Positions 63,601 through 64,000 of a stretch of DNA of 64,000 nucleotides are shown one piece after another. The stretch covers positions 1 through 64,000 of the forward strand of contig JAWKLF010000002.1 in the NCBI GenBank assembly GCA_041392835.1, in the 5' to 3' direction. Every line of letters starts with the position of its first letter. The first letter of the stretch is position 1. The notes under the pieces were generated by a model. That model did not search any database. It was not told the DNA's origin and was given only the letters and a program-made list of their open reading frames with translations. Both the position numbers and the translations under genes were made by a program. The DNA is from OLB11 sp041392835. Its GTDB lineage: Bacteria; Bacteroidota; Bacteroidia; Chitinophagales; Chitinophagaceae.

Positions 63601-64000
63601 CAAAGTCAGTAAACGATTGAAAATTACTGCCTCCTGTTGGTAACGCTGAATTAATAGTATAGGTTCCCCCGGCTAAGGCAGGATTAACAGAAACTAATAC
63701 CGGAGTACTAGTTGCTGTATTACCACTACATGTAACCTCACATTGATAGTACAAAGTAGTTGAAGCTGTTAAATTATAATAGGCGCTTGTTTGCGAAGAA
63801 CCTTCATTTGTCCATGGACCAGTAGCCGTAGGACCACTTTGCCATTGATACGTTTGACCAGAACCAGCAGAATTACCAGTAAGATTGAGTATTACAGGAT
63901 TGCCTAAGCAAAGACCAGAAGAAGGGGTTGCAGTAGCTGTGCCCGGAGTTGGTGGAGCAGTACATGCTACAGCTGGAGTTACTTCCATACCAATAGGCGT
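57680..64000 (-). CDS. Giant surface protein, N-terminus cut by the window edge
   Basis: At least 2102 residues and open to the right edge, so the N-terminus is missing. From the visible start: two long blocks, each an Ig-like segment (TYQWQSGPTATGPW and TYQWESSPDNITWT) plus a beta-helix of about 450 residues with repeated GNG and NNT ladder turns (TITINGNGNTLSATG, TITINGNGETLKYTS). These end at MGAVEFS and MGAYEFS, about 560 residues apart. Then follow a CARDB-like segment (TNNEVVEIELKNYGLNPVDF), further Ig-like repeats (about 1280-1950) and a C-terminal pair of dockerin-like calcium loops, DVNQDGFIDIFDFLDWD and DLNGDSFVDIFDFLVWD. There is no visible T9SS sorting domain at the end. Probably an adhesin or matrix protein. 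The two beta-helix blocks arose by internal duplication. Confidence 0.9.
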   Translation of the reverse strand, partial: TPIGMEVTPAVACTAPPTPGTATATPSSGLCLGNPVILNLTGNSAGSGQTYQWQSGPTATGPWTNEGSSQTSAYYNLTASTTLYYQCEVTCSGNTATSTPVLVSVNPALAGGTYTINSALPTGGSNFQSFTDFATALNCGISGPIVANVASGSGPYVQQITLGQIGGSSSTNTITINGNGNTLSATGTSGLPYTLGLNGTDYLTINDLEIDGLDPTYGMACHLWNGADNNTFNNCIFKCDLNTSTSTTSPFSCSGSATSVTSTGISGINNLVNACTAIGGYYSISFYGNSSGLSSGNKVQNSTAQDFYLYGIYGVYQDGWQAVGNIVERPNRTTLSTCYGIYSSTSSIKSEIRKNRVRSLFAQSPINTSTTYCIYVSVDGTLGNEQLIYNNMIYDIKSAGAIYGIYTPNVDYVKIFHNTISIDDPSASTTSATYAIYNSGTVANIDIRNNLVYIKRGGTGTKYGQYITSNIAQTNYNDVFNASTTGTSYYGYYNAIAYSDLATWQTGTSQGANSVSMDPQFLSSTILYPTNASLNDLGTPTVGITTDIDGNPRSLTTPDMGAVEFSILACTNPPTPGTVSSTLTNVCNGVTFTLSLSGGSFGVGQTYQWESSPDNITWTPISGATSPSYIASQAYTTYYRCAVTCGVTVNSASIQIISTAPPLAGNYTINSALPTGGTNYASFASLVADLNCGGISAPVVVDVVSGSGPYNEQVSFGQIGGVSSTNTITINGNGETLKYTSSSSTLPSTLELNGSDYMIFNDLTVEALGGTYAFACHLWNNADNNAFNNCNFITPIANTSSTTSAFTCSGSATSASTSGASGINNVLTNCKTVGGYYGLVFAGNSAVATTGNKTIDCIVEDFYLYGLYFLYQNGMHVKGCDISQPNRTTHSTDYALYASTGTVGCLIEKNTVHDLYKLAPTNTSTAYCIYAGSDGTLGNENKIYNNLVYNIMNSGINYGMYLSGTDYVQAYHNTISLDNTAATAGTTYGIYSSGTVGGIDIKNNIVTISRGGTGTKYGLYYTGTFQSSNYNDVYINAAAGTNYFGYWISTPYANLATFQTASSQEANSLSVDPVYVDPSLGNFAPATVAVDNLGTPLAAVTDDINGAPRSATTPDMGAYEFSVPTDDVAVTAMINPTLGTGCKTNNEVVEIELKNYGLNPVDFSLAPANITVNVGGPNPTTLFETLTSGTIPIGGTLNVVLTSTVDMSAVGTYTFDISCLYLLDANSSNDILPTQTVILPSLVAGTISTLDTNICVSGSPTINLSGNMGGNIQWQESSVSDSGPWTNVGTGATSYTTSTPYTSDMWVRAEVSCNGNIAYTNIIKFLHVNPIVASTTPGTRCGVGTVDLSATPSSGATIAWFDSPTSLTPLATGNNFTTPSINATTSYYAAAVTGSGLQTVPGDGAWNHFTTAGSFQTTTITGAYMILNVLQPTQLSQVDIYPSAALGTAFTVEARTGSASGTTYATYSTTTSVVNSGTPTVAQTLPLNWVLTPGTYYIGFINNPSTWRSGLATHTYPWVLPGVVTIDYALTPSYQYYFYNSKFNTGCAGSRVPVVATVNTPPSVTVSATSTTLCSGQSTNLSVTSSNDPNYTYTWMPGSLSGANQTVTPTSTTTYTLSAIDNTTGTYATCANEGTTTVTVNPVPVFTTSATPASIPCGGSSTISAVQNPIFVSGTGTVAQSATGYSPYSHLYEGQRTQYLVLASELVAQNIGGGNITALSFNVTSKLSGPAAGNPAGDFKSYTIKMANTSATTLASADATGSFTTVWGPTNYTTTAGVNTHTFTTPFVWDGVSNVVVQVCFENDPTGTLGVAYTSNDVVASTATTGFTGVRGYYLDNSTLCSGVGGTLQTSTSNTRPNITFVASDNNAYVWEPGSLSGSTHTVTPASTTTYTATATNSFACTTTHTQSITVAPCTATLNITAFIQGFYAGTSTMQAALVNQGVSTNPTDCDTVTVELHNATSPYATAHSFTGVLQTNGTLACTFPPAAVGNSYYIVMNHRNSVQTWSAAPVAISTVGSYMFSTSATQSYGSNEVDAFTDGVYSMYNGDVNQDGFIDIFDFLDWDVDNQNFASGYYATDLNGDSFVDIFDFLVWDPNNQSFIGLITP

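Noticed and set aside
57680..63988. Start of the giant gene at the Met at 63988
   Set aside because: The frame stays open (T-P-I-G upstream) to the end of the window, so the true start is outside.

Overview
The window is from a low-GC member of the Bacteroidota. Evidence for this is the set of secreted proteins ending in type IX secretion (T9SS, Por) C-terminal domains, TAnnTTTG-type promoter boxes, weak ribosome-binding sites, a TonB receptor with a carboxypeptidase-regulatory-like N-terminus, and DUF4476, DUF2461 and VirE_N/DUF3987 families. I cannot place it to genus; it looks like an environmental Chitinophagales/Sphingobacteriales-type lineage.

Positions 156 to 23953 form one integrated mobile element. 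It lies at the 3' end of mnmE (trmE) and is bounded by a perfect 17-bp direct repeat, TTACTTTCCGATACAAA, which includes the mnmE stop codon. Just inside both ends are copies of a GGGCAACAA repeat that look like integrase arm sites. The right end carries the mobility and replication module, all on the minus strand: a zinc-finger/helix-turn-helix protein, a tyrosine recombinase, a protein of unknown function, an excisionase-like protein and a VirE_N/DUF3987 primase-helicase-like protein. No conjugation, relaxase or phage structural genes are visible.

The centre of the element (about 18.2 kb down to 4.8 kb, minus strand) is a compact defence operon: XRE regulator, SNF2-type helicase with DUF3883, DUF1156 DNA methylase, DUF499 ATPase, an Argonaute with a catalytically dead PIWI domain, and a DUF262/DUF1524 (GmrSD-like) nuclease. 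The helicase, methylase and ATPase trio matches what I recall as the Hma system. The Argonaute and the GmrSD-like gene are placed at its downstream end with very short spacing, suggesting either a composite system or embedded defences. A Panacea-type antitoxin with an overlapping unknown partner follows. The left 3.7 kb holds a few orphan genes and a dense set of nested inverted repeats, including two near-identical hairpins that flank a DUF6943 gene.

From 23937 to the end is ordinary chromosome: mnmE and proline dehydrogenase; a T9SS cargo protein; an ECF sigma factor with a membrane/beta-barrel partner; DUF2461 and nitroreductase; sucC; a DUF4476 protein; an FG-GAP T9SS protein; aspartate kinase; a frameshifted dipeptidyl peptidase IV; a double-NBD peptide ABC ATPase; clpX; an M36-type secreted metalloprotease; the N-terminal half of a split transketolase; a repeat-bearing VWA protein; a lipoprotein; a TonB-dependent receptor; a GEVED/fibronectin T9SS protein; a LytS/LytTR two-component pair; and a giant surface protein with two beta-helix blocks and a dockerin-like C-terminus that runs off the right edge. 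Three copies of a palindromic intergenic repeat family occur in this part. No rRNA or tRNA gene and no CRISPR array was recognised.
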